From the NCBI GenBank assembly GCA_963665405.2, contig OY762261.2, positions 620,001-684,000 on the forward strand: a stretch of DNA of 64,000 nucleotides, written 5' to 3'. The stretch comes from G963665405 sp963665405 (GTDB lineage: Bacteria; Chloroflexota; Dehalococcoidia; Lucifugimonadales; G963665405). Every line of letters begins with the position of its first letter. The first letter of the stretch is position 1. A program made the position numbers and the translations under genes. Positions 24,194-32,806 of this stretch are shown piece by piece. A model generated the notes under the pieces. The model was given only the letters and a program-made list of their open reading frames with translations, was not told the origin of the DNA and did not search any database.

Positions 24194-26491
24194 CTAACCC
24201 TTGTTCCAGACCGCCTGCATTACCGCCTGAGGGCTCATCGGGAGCTTCTCCATCCGAACGCCTACCGCCCCGTGGATCGCGTTCGCGAGCGCCGCAGGCG
24301 GGGGCACGATGCCGGCCTCGCCGACGCCCCTGACCCCGTAGGGGTGGCCGGGATTGGCGACCTCGATGATGACCGTGTCGATCATGGGCAGGTCGAGCGA
24401 GGTCGGTAGCCGGTAGTCGAGGAAGGTCGCGTTGTCCATATGGCCCGTCTTGTTGTAGAAGTACTCCTCGTTGAGGCCCCATCCGATGCCCTGGACGCTA
24501 CCTCCCTGCATCTGCCCCTCCACATAGCTCGGATGGATCGCCTTGCCGGCGTCCTGGAAGGCAGTGAACCGGAGAATCTCGACCTTGCCGGTCTCCGGGT
24601 CGACCTCGACGTCGACGATGTTGCCGCAGAACGCGCCTCCAGCCTCTCCTGGATTCACGGCGCCGCGGCCCGCGATCGGCCCGCCGGTCTCGTTCATCTG
24701 CTGGCAGAGCTCCTTGAACGACATCTTGAGCTCGGTGTCCGTCTTCGACCGGATCTCCCCCTGCACCATCTCGATCGACCCGGGATCGATGTCCCAGATC
24801 TTCGCAGCGCGGTCGATCATCTGCGACTTGACGTCCATCGCCGCCTCGTAGGCGGCCAGACCGGTGGCGAACGTGGTCCGGCTTCCGCCGGTTCCAAACG
24901 TGAACCCGATCGTGTCGGTGTCCACTACGCTCGGGTGGACGTCCTCGGCGCGGAGCCCCAGGACCTCGGCGGCCTGCATCGCGATCGACGCTCGTGTGCC
25001 CCCGATGTCCGGGTTTCCTTCGACCAGGTTGATCGTGCCGTCGTCGTTGACGCTGATGGTGCAGCTCGAAGGCAGCCCGATGTTGAACCAGAAGCCGAAG
25101 GCGATGCCCCGGCCTCTGTTGGGACCCTCCAGCGGCGTGTTCCAATGCGGATGGTCCCTCATCGCCTCCAGGGTCTCGACGCCGCCGACCCGCGGGAAGA
25201 CCGGGCCGTCTACCCGCCTCGTTCCCTCCTTGGCCGCGTTGCCGAGCCGAAACTCGAGCGGGTCGAGCCCCAGCTTCTCGGCAAGCTCGTCCAGGACGGT
25301 CTCAACCGCGAAGGCGGCGTGGGTAGCGCCGGGGGCACGATAGGCCGCCGTCTTGGGCTTGTTGACGACGACGTCGACACCGTCGACCACCGCGTTGGGA
25401 ATCTCGTAAGCCGCCAGGGCGCACATTGCCCCGGCATCGACGGGAGAGCCGGGGTAGGCCCCGGCCTCGAAGGCCAGGTAGACCTGTGCCGCGGTGATCT
25501 TACCGTCCCTGGTCGCCCCCATCTTGACCTTCATGTGGGAGCCCGGCGTCGGGCCGGTGCTCTCGAACACCTCTTTGCGGGTCATGACTATCTTCACCGG
25601 CTGACCGGTCTTCTTGGACAGCAGGGCCGCGATCGGCTCGTGGTAGAGCGGGAACTTCCCGCCGAAGCCGCCGCCGATCTCCATTGGGGTGACCCTGACC
25701 TGCGATTCAGGGATGTCCAGAGCCAGGGCAGTCGCCTTCCGCACCTCGAAGGGACCCTGGGTGCTGCACCAGATCATCAGACGGCCGTCGTTGTTCCACA
25801 GCGCCGTGACGTTCTGGGGCTCTATGTATCCCTGATGGACCGTGGCGGTATCGAACTCTCGCTCGATTACCGTGTCGGCCTCGGCGAACCCCTTGTCGAT
25901 GTCGCCCGCCTTGTGCTGGAACCGGTTGGCGACGTTGCTGACATTGTCGGTCTGCTCGCCGAACGACTTGGTCTTGAGGTCGTCTAGCAGGATCGGGGCG
26001 TCATCCTTCGCGGCCTCGGGCGCCGTGAGCACCGGCGTGAGCACCTCGTAGTCGACCTCGATCAGAGCGAGGGCTTCCTCCGCGACGTGCAGACTTGTCG
26101 CGGCGACGCCAGCGATGGCGTGGCCCTCGTACAGGGCCTTGTCACTGGCGATCGCATTGTCGCGCAGGTACTTCATCGGCTGCGGGCCGAGCCCGAAGTC
26201 CGACATCTCTCCGGGCTTGGGGTTGGGCAAATCCTTGCCCGTCACGACGGCCAAGACGCCGGGCAGAGCCTCGGCCTTGCTGGTGTCGATCGACCTGATG
26301 CGCGCGTGCGCGTGGGGACTCCGCAGCACCTTGCCGTGGAGGAGGCCGGTCGCGGTGAAGTCGACGCCATACTTTGCACGTCCGGTCACCTTGTCGGCGC
26401 CGTCGTGCCGAATGGGACGGGTCCCCACGACGTTGTACTCGACGTTTGACAGGACCACGTTGGGCTCGTACTTAGTAGTAGCCACGTTCAC
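24194..26491 (-). CDS. Molybdopterin subunit of a xanthine dehydrogenase-family hydroxylase (copy 1)
   Basis: A 765-residue large subunit. The N-terminal hammerhead domain (about 20-130) begins GTRPIRHDGADKVTGRAKYG; the Mo-binding part shows PMEIGGGFGGKFPLYHEPIA, AAYRAPGATHAAFAVETV and the C-terminal RGVGEAGIVPPPAALANAI with the catalytic Glu. These enzymes hydroxylate carbon next to nitrogen or oxidise aldehydes. By eye most residues equal copy 2 at 26787-29081, with small differences around the catalytic loop (GVGEAGIV versus GVGEVPIV). The GTG start overlaps the MoaD-like gene by four bases. Substrate unknown. Confidence 0.88.
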   Translation of the reverse strand: MNVATTKYEPNVVLSNVEYNVVGTRPIRHDGADKVTGRAKYGVDFTATGLLHGKVLRSPHAHARIRSIDTSKAEALPGVLAVVTGKDLPNPKPGEMSDFGLGPQPMKYLRDNAIASDKALYEGHAIAGVAATSLHVAEEALALIEVDYEVLTPVLTAPEAAKDDAPILLDDLKTKSFGEQTDNVSNVANRFQHKAGDIDKGFAEADTVIEREFDTATVHQGYIEPQNVTALWNNDGRLMIWCSTQGPFEVRKATALALDIPESQVRVTPMEIGGGFGGKFPLYHEPIAALLSKKTGQPVKIVMTRKEVFESTGPTPGSHMKVKMGATRDGKITAAQVYLAFEAGAYPGSPVDAGAMCALAAYEIPNAVVDGVDVVVNKPKTAAYRAPGATHAAFAVETVLDELAEKLGLDPLEFRLGNAAKEGTRRVDGPVFPRVGGVETLEAMRDHPHWNTPLEGPNRGRGIAFGFWFNIGLPSSCTISVNDDGTINLVEGNPDIGGTRASIAMQAAEVLGLRAEDVHPSVVDTDTIGFTFGTGGSRTTFATGLAAYEAAMDVKSQMIDRAAKIWDIDPGSIEMVQGEIRSKTDTELKMSFKELCQQMNETGGPIAGRGAVNPGEAGGAFCGNIVDVEVDPETGKVEILRFTAFQDAGKAIHPSYVEGQMQGGSVQGIGWGLNEEYFYNKTGHMDNATFLDYRLPTSLDLPMIDTVIIEVANPGHPYGVRGVGEAGIVPPPAALANAIHGAVGVRMEKLPMSPQAVMQAVWNKG

Positions 26492-26781
26492 ACCTCCGAG
26501 TCACTGTGTTCCAGAAACCCTCCGCCGGCGATCGCCGGCAGAAAGTGGACCTCGCTGTCCTCTTTGACTTCCTCGAGCATCCCCATGGGAGAGACGACCC
26601 CATCGACCGCTACGGATATGTTGGACTTGATTCGGTTGCCGTCGACGAGCCGCTCCTTGATTCCGGGAAACTCTTCCTCCAGGTTGTTGACGATCTGGCG
26701 CACCGTGGAGCCGGCCACCGTGACCCTGTCCTTGCCGCCGGTCAGCGCCTGCATCAACGAAGGGATGAATACCGTTGCCAC
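26488..26781 (-). CDS. MoaD/ThiS-like beta-grasp protein with a C-terminal tail
   Basis: A 97-residue ubiquitin-like protein starting at GTG 26781. The pattern TVRQIVNNLEEEFPGIKERL, NISVAVDG and a final EDSEVHFLPAIAGG is that of MoaD/ThiS sulfur carriers. Instead of ending at Gly-Gly, however, the protein continues for ten residues (GFLEHSDSEV), so the glycines cannot be adenylated without cleavage. It lies between two paralogous Mo-subunit genes and overlaps the second by four bases. Likely role: sulfur carrier for molybdopterin or for the sulfido ligand of the neighbouring enzymes; CysO/QbsE-like proteins are an alternative. Confidence 0.75.
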   Translation of the reverse strand: MATVFIPSLMQALTGGKDRVTVAGSTVRQIVNNLEEEFPGIKERLVDGNRIKSNISVAVDGVVSPMGMLEEVKEDSEVHFLPAIAGGGFLEHSDSEV

Positions 26782-26786
26782 GGGAG

Positions 26787-29081
26787 TTAGCCCCCGTCTT
26801 TCCACTTGGCTTTCATGATCGCTCCGGGATTCATGGGAAGCCGGTCCATTCTTATCCCCGCCGCCTGATGAATGGCGTTGGCGATGGCCGCGGGCGGAGG
26901 CACGATGGGCACTTCGCCGACGCCTCTCACCCCGTATGGATGGCCCGGGTTCGGCACCTCGACGATCACCGTGTCGATCATGGGCAGGTCGAGGGTGGTA
27001 GGCATGCGATAGTCGAGGAAGGTGCTGTTCGCCATGTTCCCGCCGTCGCCGTAGAAGTACTCTTCGTTGAGGGCCCAGCCGATGCCCTGGACGCTGCCGC
27101 CCTGCATCTGCCCTTCGACGTAGCTCGGGTGGATCGCCTTTCCGGCGTCCTGGACCACCGTGAACCGGAGGACCTTGACTTTGCCGGTCTCGGGGTCCAC
27201 CTCGACGTCGACGATGTTCCCCGCGAAGGCGCCACCGGCGCCCCGGGGATCGACGGTCCCCCGGCCGACCACAGGGCCACCCGTGCCGTGGAGCTCCTTA
27301 GCGAGCTCCTTGAAGGACATTTTCAGCTCCGGGTCTGACTTCGATTGGAAGACGCCGTGGACCAGCTCGATCGAGTCGGGATCGACGTCCCATATTTTGG
27401 CGGCCCGCTCGATCATCTGTCGGGCGACATCCTGCGCCGCCTCGTAGGACGCCCAACCTGTCGAGAAGGTTACCCGGCTCCCACCGGTCACAGCCGTATA
27501 GCCGACCGAGTCGGTATCCGCCACGACGGGCCGGACCTCTTCAGCCCGGATTCCCAGCACCTCGGCAGCCTGCATGGCTATGGAGGCACGGGAGCCGCCG
27601 ATGTCAGTCGATCCCTCCACGAGGTTGATAGTGCCATCGTGGTTGACGCTGATCGTGCAGCTGGATTGCAACCCCGCGTTGAACCAGAAGCCCACGGCAA
27701 CGCCGCGACCTCGGTTCGGGCCGGTCAGGGGCGTGTTCCAGTGCGGATGCTCACGCATGGCCTCGAGAACCTCGACGCATCCGATGCGCGGGTGGACGGG
27801 CCCGTCGGCGCGGCGCGTGCCCTCTTTGGCCGCGTTCTTCAGCCGGATCTCGATCGGGTCCATGCCGAGCCGCTCGGCGATCTCATCGACGACGGTCTCC
27901 GTGCCCAGGGCAGCGTGGGTTGAGCCGGGAGCCCTGTATGCCGCCGACTTGGGCTTGTTGACCACGATGTCCAGTCCATCGACCACGACGTTCGGGATGT
28001 CGTACGCGGCGAACACGCACATTGCGGCGGCGCTCACCGGCGACCCTGGGAACGCGCCGGCCTCGAAGGCAAGGTAGGCATCGGCGGCGACGAGCGTGCC
28101 ATCGCTTTTGGCACCCATCTTGATCTTGACCTGCGACCCCGGCGTCGGGCCGGTGCCCTCGAACACCTCAGCCCTGGTCATCACCATCTTGACCGGATGG
28201 CCCGTCTTCTTGGACAGTAGCGCGGCCACCGGCTCGCCGTAGACGTTGATCTTCCCTCCGAAGCCGCCGCCGATCTCCATCGGGGTTACCTTGACCTGCG
28301 ACTCGGGCAGGTCGAGGACCGCGGCGACAGCTCGGCGCACATGGAACGATCCCTGTGTGCTGCACCAGATCATGAGGCGGCCGTCCTCGTTCCACAGGGC
28401 GGTGACGCAGTGGGGTTCGATATACCCCTGGTGCACTGTTGCAGTGTCGAAGGTCCTCTCGACGACTACTGCAGCATCGGCGAACGCCTTCTTGGCGTCG
28501 CCGAGCTTGTGTTGGAAGTGGGTCGCCAGGTTACTGACCCTGTCGGTCTGCTGACCGAACGAGGTGGTCTTCAGGTCGTCGAGAAGGATCGGTGCACCGT
28601 CGGCGATGCCCTCGGGCGCCGTGAGCACCGGGGGCAACACCTCGTACTCGACCTCGATCAGGTCGACGGCCTCCTCGGCTACGTGGGGGCTGATCGCCGC
28701 GACCGCGGCGACCGCGTGACCTCTGTAGAGAGCCTTATCGCCGGCCAGGATGTTGTCCCGCAGGTACTTCACCTTCGTCGCGCCGGCCTCGCCCATGTCC
28801 ACCAAGGTGTCGGGTGAGGCTGACGGCAAGTCCTCCCGGGTGAGCACCGCACGGACTCCGGGGAGTGCCTCGGCCTTGCTGGCGTCGATCCGTTTGATCC
28901 GAGCGTGGGCATGGGGACTGCGCAGGGTCTTACCGTGCAGCAGCCCTACGGTGTAGAAGTCGGCGCCGTAGAGCGCCCTGCCTGTGACCTTGTCTGCTCC
29001 GTCGTGGCGAATAGGCCGGGTGCCGACAACGTCGTAGTCGCCCGTCGCGATAACCTTGTTCGGCTCGTAGGTGGCGGTCAT
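26787..29081 (-). CDS. Molybdopterin subunit of a xanthine dehydrogenase-family hydroxylase (copy 2)
   Basis: A 764-residue paralogue of the gene at 24194 with the same motifs: VGTRPIRHDGADKVTGRALY, PMEIGGGFGGKINVYGEPVA, AAYRAPGSTHAALGTETV and RGVGEVPIVPPPAAIANAI with catalytic Glu. Its start overlaps the 2Fe-2S subunit gene by four bases, so it is the copy most tightly coupled to the small subunits. The operon FAD-FeS-Mo matches the CoxM-CoxS-CoxL layout, but the active-site loop is AYRAPG, not the AYxCSFR loop of form I CO dehydrogenase. It probably hydroxylates an organic substrate. Confidence 0.9.
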   Translation of the reverse strand: MTATYEPNKVIATGDYDVVGTRPIRHDGADKVTGRALYGADFYTVGLLHGKTLRSPHAHARIKRIDASKAEALPGVRAVLTREDLPSASPDTLVDMGEAGATKVKYLRDNILAGDKALYRGHAVAAVAAISPHVAEEAVDLIEVEYEVLPPVLTAPEGIADGAPILLDDLKTTSFGQQTDRVSNLATHFQHKLGDAKKAFADAAVVVERTFDTATVHQGYIEPHCVTALWNEDGRLMIWCSTQGSFHVRRAVAAVLDLPESQVKVTPMEIGGGFGGKINVYGEPVAALLSKKTGHPVKMVMTRAEVFEGTGPTPGSQVKIKMGAKSDGTLVAADAYLAFEAGAFPGSPVSAAAMCVFAAYDIPNVVVDGLDIVVNKPKSAAYRAPGSTHAALGTETVVDEIAERLGMDPIEIRLKNAAKEGTRRADGPVHPRIGCVEVLEAMREHPHWNTPLTGPNRGRGVAVGFWFNAGLQSSCTISVNHDGTINLVEGSTDIGGSRASIAMQAAEVLGIRAEEVRPVVADTDSVGYTAVTGGSRVTFSTGWASYEAAQDVARQMIERAAKIWDVDPDSIELVHGVFQSKSDPELKMSFKELAKELHGTGGPVVGRGTVDPRGAGGAFAGNIVDVEVDPETGKVKVLRFTVVQDAGKAIHPSYVEGQMQGGSVQGIGWALNEEYFYGDGGNMANSTFLDYRMPTTLDLPMIDTVIVEVPNPGHPYGVRGVGEVPIVPPPAAIANAIHQAAGIRMDRLPMNPGAIMKAKWKDGG

Positions 29082-29563
29082 CGCCTCGCCTCTGCCATTT
29101 CGGACGATGCGTGCTGAACCGCCCTCACGATCTTATCGTATCCGGTGCACCGGCACAGGTTGCCGGCCAGCCAGAGCCGAATCCGTCCTTCGGACGGCTC
29201 GGGCTCGCTATCCAGCAGTGCCTTGGAGGCGACCAGGAACCCGGGGGTGCAGATGCCGCACTGGAGCGCGGCGTCCTCCAGGTACGCTTGCTGCAAGGGA
29301 TGGAGACCCGCCGGCGAGGCGATGCCCTCGACGGTAGATATTTGCTTCCCCTCAGCCTCTACTCCAAGGACCAGGCAGGAGTCGACGATTCTGTCGTCCA
29401 TGAACACGGTACAGGCCCCACAGTTGCCGTCGTTGCACCCTTCTTTGGTACCGGTCAGGTTGAGGATGTCCCTGAGGCACTCCAGAAGGCTTTGCCGTGG
29501 CTCGCAGAGAAACTCGACGGCCTCTCCGTTTATGGTTGTTTGAACCTGAGTCTTCGCGGGCAT
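29078..29563 (-). CDS. 2Fe-2S subunit of the molybdenum hydroxylase
   Basis: A 161-residue small subunit. The plant-type ferredoxin cluster motif is GTKEGCNDGNCGACTVF followed by a fourth Cys in DSCLVLG, and the second, helical cluster is bound by QCGICTPGF and NLCRCTGYDKI. It relays electrons from the Mo site to FAD. Its start directly follows the stop of the FAD gene and its end overlaps the Mo subunit start. Confidence 0.93.
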   Translation of the reverse strand: MPAKTQVQTTINGEAVEFLCEPRQSLLECLRDILNLTGTKEGCNDGNCGACTVFMDDRIVDSCLVLGVEAEGKQISTVEGIASPAGLHPLQQAYLEDAALQCGICTPGFLVASKALLDSEPEPSEGRIRLWLAGNLCRCTGYDKIVRAVQHASSEMAEARR

Positions 29564-30436
29564 CTATCGGGCCTCCTTCGCTCGTTGTACGGCATCGTTG
29601 AGCGCCCGCCTGGTCAGCACCTCGCAGAGATGCCTTCGGTAGTCGGCGGTTCCGCGCATGTCAGTGATGCAGCTGGACCCCGCTTTCGCAAGGTCTGCCG
29701 CGGTCTGGATGCTCTCGTCGTTGACGGGCTTTCCGGCGAGGGACTCGCCAGCCTCTCTGACGAACATCGGCGTCGGTCCGACCGCAGAGAGGCACACCCT
29801 GGCGGACTTGAAGTTGCCGTTCTCCAGCACCGCCGACACTCCCGCCCCGGCGACCGCTATGTCCATCTCGTTTCTGGGGATGAAGCGGATGTACCGGGCA
29901 CCGAAGCCGGGCGGCGATGTCGGGAAGTTGATCGAGACCAGTATCTCGTCCGGCTTCAGTACCGTTCGGCCCGGGCCGGCGCAGAAGTCCTCCACCCCAA
30001 TCTCCCGGGTCCCGCTGGCGCTGGCGACCTTCGCCGTCGCCGAGTGGGCGATCATCGCGGGGATGGCGTCGGCGCTAGGCGCCGCGTTGCACAGGTTGCC
30101 CCCAAACGTGGCCCTTCCCTGTATCTGGATGCCCCCGATCAGGGAGGCCGAGTCGATCAGGCCGGGATAGTTCTTCGTGACCGCATCATTCGAGTAAATC
30201 TTGTAGCACGGTACGGCGGCTCCGAGCGTCAGGCCGTTCTCCTTATTGTAGGAGACCTCGTTGAGCTCCGGGATGTTCTTCACGTCCACGATCAGGTCCG
30301 GCTGCAGCCGGCCTACCCTGAGCTGGACGAGCAGATCTGTGCCGCCTGCCAACAGCCGCGCCTTGCTTCCCGCCTCGGACAGCAGCTTGAGTGCTTCGTC
30401 CAATGTGCGCGGACTGGCATAATCAACCCACTTCAT
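29564..30436 (-). CDS. FAD-binding subunit of the molybdenum hydroxylase
   Basis: A 290-residue medium subunit with ARLLAGGTDLLVQLR (FAD pyrophosphate loop, about 29-43) and the second FAD motif GRATFGGNLCNAAPSADAIP (about 106-125), both diagnostic for the CoxM/XdhB family. It begins at ATG 30436 behind AAGGAGGGGGCC and heads the operon, followed without gap by the 2Fe-2S gene. It passes electrons from the Fe-S clusters to an acceptor. Confidence 0.92.
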   Translation of the reverse strand: MKWVDYASPRTLDEALKLLSEAGSKARLLAGGTDLLVQLRVGRLQPDLIVDVKNIPELNEVSYNKENGLTLGAAVPCYKIYSNDAVTKNYPGLIDSASLIGGIQIQGRATFGGNLCNAAPSADAIPAMIAHSATAKVASASGTREIGVEDFCAGPGRTVLKPDEILVSINFPTSPPGFGARYIRFIPRNEMDIAVAGAGVSAVLENGNFKSARVCLSAVGPTPMFVREAGESLAGKPVNDESIQTAADLAKAGSSCITDMRGTADYRRHLCEVLTRRALNDAVQRAKEAR

Positions 30437-30590
30437 TGGCCCCCTCCTTAAGGTGTTGAGTTAGCGCCCCAATCGGTACATGAAACATCGCGTTGCACGG
30501 GGTCACACCCGTCACCGTGGAGCACCGGCGGCTTCGGGGTGGAACGCGGCGACGCAGACGTGCCAGGCGGTCAGGCCAGGCGGACCGAAT

Positions 30591-30618
30591 CGTATATCAA
30601 ACCGCGCTCAGATTGCAA
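30591..30618 (-). promoter_or_regulatory. Candidate promoter of the molybdenum hydroxylase operon
   Basis: TTGCAA (30618-30613), 16 bases, TATACG (30596-30591) on the minus strand. The implied leader is about 150 bases long, longer than for other genes here. Confidence 0.4.
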
Positions 30619-30643
30619 TAGAGGCGGGAGGATGGGGCCCAAC

Positions 30644-31990
30644 TCATCTCATGCGCGGGCTGTGCTCCCACCAGTCCAGGCGAGCGTCCTCATCGTTCAG
30701 ATAGAGCGGCCTGATCGCGTGGAGCGCCTCTACCGCCGCGCGGCGCCCCTCCTCCAGGGCACCGTGTACCGCCTCGGCATTGCCACTCGTGCTGGTGGCC
30801 TCGCCCGCCCAGAACAGTGGTGGAGTCGGCGCGGCCAGGTCGGCCCGCAGGTCGAAGCAGCCGACCGGCGCAACGCTGACCGCGCCCCTCGCCCACGGGT
30901 CCGCCGTCCAGTCGGCTACCTGGAGGCTCACGAGCTCGGCCTCGATGTCGACATCCGGGAACATGGCCGTGAGGTCGGATAGGAACAACGAACGGATGCG
31001 GCTCTCGTCGCCGCTCAGCTCGGCACCCAGCCGCCCTATCATAGCGCTTAGGAGGGGCGGCCCCGGCCGGTCCCAGAACAGGGCGTCGAAGCTATGGAAC
31101 ACGGAGCCGGCTCTCCTGAACCCGCTCACGAGGCCCAGCCGGCTCTCCCACCAGGGCCTGCGGAACTCCGCGACCGTCTTGATGACCGGGCCCATCCGGA
31201 TGCCCGCGATCGCCCCGGCCTTGGCCCTCGGGAGCGGAGGCCGAAACTCGATCCCTCCGCTCTGGAGGACTCCTACGGACGTGGTCAGGATGGCTGTCCT
31301 TGCCTCGAAACGCGCCCCGCGGGCTTCGACGGCGACCTTGCCATCGGACCAGTCGATCGACGTTAAGGGCGTGCTCAGACGAATGGACCCGGCGAATGAG
31401 CGGCTCAGTTCGTCCCAGAGTCCGCCATAGCCCCCGGCGAGGAAGAAGTTGGGGAGCCCGGTTCCCGCGAACCGCAGCGCCTCGGACGCGGATCGGACGC
31501 TTACCTCCGAAGGCTCTATCGGACAGAGGACGTTGACTCGCCGCTCGGCCGCGGCCAGCATGTCGCCGTCCAGGCCGGCGTCCACCAGCAGATCGTGAAG
31601 GTTCATCTTGTCCGCGTCCGGGCTTCCGGGGAACGGCTCCAGGAGATCGAGGAGGAGCTGGTTCGCCCCGGCTACGACCGCGTCGCCGCCGGTGTCCCAT
31701 CCCCCGTCTCGAAAGACGGCGTCGCCGGGCCCTGGGGCCGGTCGGATGAAGTGCGTAGCCAGACCTAACCTGTGAACGTACTCCCACGTCGCAACGGTCG
31801 GCCCGTGTATCTGCTGTGCCCCCAGCTCCACGGGGGTCCCGTCGGAGAGCGGCACGCTGCTGGCGCGTCCTCCCAGGTGATCCTGAGCCTCCAGGACGAC
31901 GAAGTCCCGGCCGGCCTCGTGGAGCGTCGCGGCGGCGGCCAGTCCGGAGGGTCCGGCGCCTATGACGATGGAGTCGCGGATGCGGTTCAT
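30644..31990 (-). CDS. FAD-dependent amine oxidoreductase
   Basis: A 448-residue flavin amine oxidase-type protein. It has the N-terminal dinucleotide-binding motif IVIGAGPSGLAAAATLHEAG, the RASS turn in EAQDHLGGRASSV, AILTTSVGVLQSGG in the substrate domain, and the closing FAD motif LFWAGEATSTSGNAEAVHGA. These features match the monoamine oxidase/polyamine oxidase group, which oxidises C-N bonds and produces H2O2. ATG 31990 lies about 28 bases downstream of a TTGACA promoter. Substrate unknown. Confidence 0.85.
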   Translation of the reverse strand: MNRIRDSIVIGAGPSGLAAAATLHEAGRDFVVLEAQDHLGGRASSVPLSDGTPVELGAQQIHGPTVATWEYVHRLGLATHFIRPAPGPGDAVFRDGGWDTGGDAVVAGANQLLLDLLEPFPGSPDADKMNLHDLLVDAGLDGDMLAAAERRVNVLCPIEPSEVSVRSASEALRFAGTGLPNFFLAGGYGGLWDELSRSFAGSIRLSTPLTSIDWSDGKVAVEARGARFEARTAILTTSVGVLQSGGIEFRPPLPRAKAGAIAGIRMGPVIKTVAEFRRPWWESRLGLVSGFRRAGSVFHSFDALFWDRPGPPLLSAMIGRLGAELSGDESRIRSLFLSDLTAMFPDVDIEAELVSLQVADWTADPWARGAVSVAPVGCFDLRADLAAPTPPLFWAGEATSTSGNAEAVHGALEEGRRAAVEALHAIRPLYLNDEDARLDWWEHSPRMR

Positions 31991-32017
31991 GCGGGTCCCT
32001 CTGCCCCCTCAGTGTTT

Positions 32018-32047
32018 CGTGTATCAGCCGTGACGGGCTATTGTCAA
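32018..32047 (-). promoter_or_regulatory. Promoter of the amine oxidoreductase gene
   Basis: TTGACA (32047-32042), 18 bases, TACACG (32023-32018) on the minus strand, close upstream of ATG 31990. Confidence 0.5.
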
Positions 32048-32149
32048 GCGAGCTTACTCTGGACATGCTGGAACCCCTGGTGCTGTTCCTGGCCACCCAG
32101 CCGGACAGGGGTCCGACGGCGCAGAGCTTCAGCTTGATGCGACGGGATC

Positions 32150-32169
32150 GAGAGGGCGGCCGCCCTCTC
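32150..32169. repeat. Perfect 20-base palindrome in a 332-base gene-free stretch
   Basis: GAGAGGGCGG directly abuts its reverse complement CCGCCCTCTC. There is no loop and no T run, so a simple terminator is unlikely. The surrounding stretch 31991-32322 holds the amine oxidase promoter on the minus strand; the rest up to the DinB-like gene shows no convincing coding or RNA signal. Confidence 0.5.
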
Positions 32170-32322
32170 TGGGAAGTAGTTCCGGATGCGCGGCTGTGGT
32201 ACCCTGTCGTTCGGCCGTACACGGGGCCTCCGACCGGTCCTACCCACTCTGCCCCAAGCGGCCAGAATCCTCGTTATCCGTATCTCGACGGCATGGCGAG
32301 AGATATCCGGGGTAACGAGCGA

Positions 32323-32772
32323 ATGAACCGTGCTCAGCTCTTAAAGCGGATCGAGGGCAGATGGGAGACCCTGCATCAGACGATGGAGGGGCTGCCGGAG
32401 AAGGCGGTGATGGAGCCGGGGGTCGTGGGCCAGTGGTCGGTGAAGGACGTGATGGGCCACGTTACCACCTGGGAGAAGGAGACCCTGACCCACCTGCACG
32501 CGATAATGCGGGGCATGCCCACACCGCAGTACGACGGAGTCGATCCATTCAACGCCCGCGAGTCGGCAAAGAAGCAAGGCCTTCCGCTGCAAGAGATCAG
32601 GCGGCAGATGGCGGAAACTCACGAAGAGCTTCTGGCGTTCCTGGCCGATGTAGCGGAGGAGCATTTCGCGACGGAGACCCGCTTTAGATGGCGCCTGCGC
32701 ATAGACACCTACGGGCACTACCGCGAGCACGCATCACAGATCTCTGCCTGGCGTCGGGCCAACAGGGTTTAA
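32323..32772 (+). CDS. DinB/ClbS-like four-helix-bundle protein
   Basis: About 149 residues from ATG 32323. The pattern WSVKDVMGHVTTWEKETLTH (about 43-62) and the C-terminal HYREHASQISAWRR resemble DinB/DfsB/ClbS proteins, in which three His residues (here in GHVTTW and HYREH) often bind a metal. Functions range from damage response to thiol transfer and colibactin resistance, so none can be assigned. ATG 32293 is a possible longer start; the frame continues to 32041 but the upstream part looks non-coding. The TPP enzyme gene follows 34 bases later. Confidence 0.72.
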   Translation: MNRAQLLKRIEGRWETLHQTMEGLPEKAVMEPGVVGQWSVKDVMGHVTTWEKETLTHLHAIMRGMPTPQYDGVDPFNARESAKKQGLPLQEIRRQMAETHEELLAFLADVAEEHFATETRFRWRLRIDTYGHYREHASQISAWRRANRV

Positions 32773-32806
32773 GACACAAGCCATTACAAGCCATTAGGAG
32801 AGACCA

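Noticed and set aside
24440..25987. A 515-codon plus-strand open frame
   Set aside because: It lies wholly antisense to the Mo subunit copy 1, whose motifs are unmistakable; the plus-strand product shows no recognisable domain.
24194..30436. Aerobic CO dehydrogenase (cox) operon
   Set aside because: Subunit order fits, but the large subunits have AYRAPG at the active-site loop instead of the AYxCSFR of form I CO dehydrogenase, so CO oxidation is not supported.
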